7,584 nt of DNA from Opitutia bacterium UBA3151. GTDB lineage: Bacteria > Verrucomicrobiota > Verrucomicrobiia > Opitutales > Seribacteraceae. This document shows positions 6,534 through 7,584 of this stretch, piece after piece. Position 1 is the first letter of the stretch; every line of letters starts with the position of its first letter. The notes under the pieces were generated by a model, which was not told where the DNA came from, made no database searches, and saw nothing but the letters and a program-made list of their open reading frames with translations. The stretch lies in assembly GCA_002364975.1 (NCBI GenBank), contig DEYT01000147.1, forward strand, positions 22,066 to 29,649. The letters run 5' to 3'. A program made the translations under genes and the position numbers.

Positions 6534-6884
6534 CTAAAAGGTTACCCAATAAAGAATCCCCAGAAGAAAAAGGTTAAACATGATCTGCTTGTAATCCCCA
6601 ATAATTGCATGAGTTACAGCAGCCCCGAACATAGTGAGCATAAGAAGACAACCCGAGCAGATCAGGAAGGGAAAAGTTGAATCGATTAAAAGGAAGGGGA
6701 GAATGATCCCAATTCCGCAAATCACTTCCAGCAGAGCGATCGATCGGACAATCCTCGGATTAAAATATTTAACCCAAAGCATGCGCTTGGCGAGGACATC
6801 GATGGGTTGGAAAAGCCGAAAAGTTCCTCCAATTGTAAAAACTAAAAAAAGCATGAACGTCAGCGAAACTTGCAGGATGTTCAT
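6534..6884 (-). CDS. DoxX-like small membrane protein
   Basis: This 116-aa protein is almost entirely membrane-spanning, with four segments at about residues 6-22, 46-66, 70-92 and 98-115. The pattern, a basic first loop (KRMLWVKYFNP), then 'RSIALLEVICGIGIILPF' and 'MFGAAVTHAIIGD', is typical of the DoxX-like family (PF13564). Members are inner-membrane proteins whose biochemical role is mostly unclear; some have been linked to redox or thiosulfate metabolism, but nothing here shows that. The ATG at 6884 is 10 nt after the stop of the upstream DoxX-like gene, so both are likely co-transcribed. No Shine-Dalgarno is seen. Downstream (6427-6533) there is no gene and no clear terminator, only an A/T-rich stretch around 6468-6482. 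Confidence 0.83.
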   Translation of the reverse strand: MNILQVSLTFMLFLVFTIGGTFRLFQPIDVLAKRMLWVKYFNPRIVRSIALLEVICGIGIILPFLLIDSTFPFLICSGCLLMLTMFGAAVTHAIIGDYKQIMFNLFLLGILYWVTF

Positions 6885-6894
6885 GCTGGAATGT

Positions 6895-7254
6895 TTAGGC
6901 GGTGGTTAAAAGCTGGCTGCTCATGTAAGATATGGCAACGCAAGCACAAAGCAAAGAGAACGAGGGTAGCATTCTGAAGGGCTCGCTCTTCAATCGGATG
7001 TGGGTGATCAGAGCCGCAGCCATAAGGATGGCAATGCCGAGGGCTCCTAGACGAATAACTTCTAAATTTTCATGGAGTAACATGATCGCAAATGAGAATT
7101 TAAAAATACCAACTAGGTCGCGTAACCAATTAGGCAGATTAAAGTTTTTGAATTCATCTTTGATGTTTTGGTAGCGGATGCCCCAAACAAAAATGATGGA
7201 ACCAAAAACAAGGATAGAGATTAATTCGAGGGCGAGCTGTAATGTGATGTTCAT
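6895..7254 (-). CDS. DoxX-like small membrane protein (diverged paralogue of its downstream neighbour)
   Basis: This protein has 119 aa from the ATG at 7254. A GTG five codons upstream (7269) is possible, but the ATG has the better signal-like hydrophobic start (MNITLQLALELISILVFGSIIFVWG). It has four predicted membrane segments at about residues 8-25, 45-61, 67-86 and 98-112. The soluble loop ends in NLPNWLRDLVGIFKF, and 'RDLVGIFK...ALGIAILMAAALITHIRLK' fits the DoxX-like family pattern. Its layout parallels the downstream gene: 'R(D/S)(L/I)' before segment two and 'A-x(2)-TH' at the end of segment three. The two may form a heteromeric membrane complex, which is an inference from adjacency. 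It is the first gene of the pair and would be read from a promoter in the 7255-7519 region. Confidence 0.8.
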   Translation of the reverse strand: MNITLQLALELISILVFGSIIFVWGIRYQNIKDEFKNFNLPNWLRDLVGIFKFSFAIMLLHENLEVIRLGALGIAILMAAALITHIRLKSEPFRMLPSFSLLCACVAISYMSSQLLTTA

Positions 7255-7327
7255 ACACTCAACATCCACTAAAGGGAAGATCTCGTAAATCGCAAAACTA
7301 AGCCTTTACCGGGGAAAATAAAATAGG

Positions 7328-7355
7328 TCATTTCCAGTTTTTACTTCATTTCCAG
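7328..7355. repeat. Direct repeat pair TCATTTCCAG
   Basis: Two exact 10-bp copies (7328-7337 and 7346-7355) are spaced 18 bp start to start, so they are nearly on the same DNA helix face. They lie upstream of the leftward DoxX-like operon and also upstream of the rightward acnB-like gene, a plausible place for a regulator site. Confidence 0.4.
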
Positions 7356-7435
7356 CTCTAAGAGATTACCTGTAAGTTTTGCTTTTACTCAAATTAGGCC
7401 AAGGATTTTTATTTTGCGGGATGCTATATCCTGGC

Positions 7436-7445
7436 AAGATATCTT
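7436..7445. repeat. 10-bp palindrome AAGATATCTT with overlapping small hairpin
   Basis: AAGATATCTT is a perfect palindrome, and its left part also pairs with ATATC at 7426-7430 (ATATC, 7-nt loop, GATAT). It lies about 75-85 nt before the acnB-like start. It may be an operator or chance in A/T-rich DNA. No gene is seen between 7270 and 7519. Confidence 0.25.
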
Positions 7446-7460
7446 CGCTTTTAACTGGTT

Positions 7461-7490
7461 TTGAAAGTATATTCTGCTTGAAAGAATCAT
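7461..7490 (+). promoter_or_regulatory. Candidate promoter of the acnB-like gene
   Basis: TTGAAA (7461-7466) is followed after 18 nt by AATCAT (7485-7490), about 30 nt before the ATG. A better-looking TATATT at 7468-7473 has no good -35 box. The heptamer TTGAAAG occurs twice here (7461-7467 and 7478-7484). This is a weak, consensus-only call. Confidence 0.3.
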
Positions 7491-7519
7491 CCTTCAATTT
7501 AGTTTTTTTTATTCAACCT

Positions 7520-7584
7520 ATGATTACCTATTCACAATACCTCCAAGAGATTGAAGAACGAAAAGTTCAAGGATTGAGCCCCAA
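7520..7584 (+). CDS. acnB: Aconitate hydratase B, N-terminal fragment (runs off right edge)
   Basis: Only 21 codons are visible from the ATG at 7520: MITYSQYLQEIEERKVQGLSP, then two bases AA that would fit a lysine codon. The pattern 'Y-x(2)-Y-[IL]-x-E-I-E-E-R-K-x-Q-G-L-x-P-(K)' matches the start of aconitase B (bifunctional aconitate hydratase 2/2-methylisocitrate dehydratase), for example the Bacteroidota-type 'YIxEIEERKGQGLHPKP' and the E. coli form 'ERAAEGIAPKP'. AcnB interconverts citrate and isocitrate in the TCA cycle with a 4Fe-4S cluster in the cytoplasm; the cluster ligands lie far beyond the window. No Shine-Dalgarno precedes the ATG, only a T-rich leader. The call rests on about 20 residues, so it is good but not certain. 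Confidence 0.62.
   Translation, partial: MITYSQYLQEIEERKVQGLSP

Overview
The window looks like chromosomal DNA of a Gram-negative, envelope-rich bacterium, most plausibly Verrucomicrobiota (Opitutae/Puniceicoccales-like). The basis is indirect: moderate to low GC, several Sec-exported proteins, almost no Shine-Dalgarno sequences, a tryptophan-rich N-terminal module on a secreted hydrolase that I associate with that group, a TIGR03643/DUF2805 protein, and an exported EstB-like serine hydrolase. No 16S or other phylogenetic marker is present, so this placement is an inference.

Layout. (1) 1-1755, minus strand: a two-gene ABC operon, an ATPase of the YbbA/LolD type followed 4 nt later by a FtsX/MacB-type permease that runs off the left edge. 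(2) 1756-1885: a divergent promoter region with a recognisable promoter facing each way and an inverted repeat between them. (3) 1886-3389, plus strand: a secreted PHB-depolymerase/feruloyl-esterase-like alpha/beta hydrolase with a complete Ser-Asp-His triad, then a small DUF2805 protein with the only good Shine-Dalgarno sequence in the window. (4) 3408-6426, minus strand, convergent with the previous block: from its promoter side, an unknown protein made of two tandem ~90-residue copies, an exported class-C beta-lactamase-fold serine hydrolase, and an exported protein of unknown function. (5) 6534-7254, minus strand: two adjacent small DoxX-like membrane proteins that look like diverged paralogues in one operon. 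(6) 7255-7519: a divergent intergenic region with short repeats. (7) 7520 to the right edge, plus strand: the first 21 codons of what looks like aconitase B (acnB).

How they fit together: the ABC pair probably works on lipids or lipoproteins in the inner membrane. Its divergent pairing with a secreted hydrolase resembles, in layout only, the tesA/ybbA-ybbP arrangement of E. coli. The remaining genes look like separate small units and not one pathway. I see no mobile element, CRISPR array, RNA gene, phage gene or convincing rho-independent terminator. I do not see a clear new multi-gene system. The most unusual items are the internally duplicated protein at 5869-6426, the W-rich module on the esterase, and the palindrome just upstream of the serine hydrolase start.
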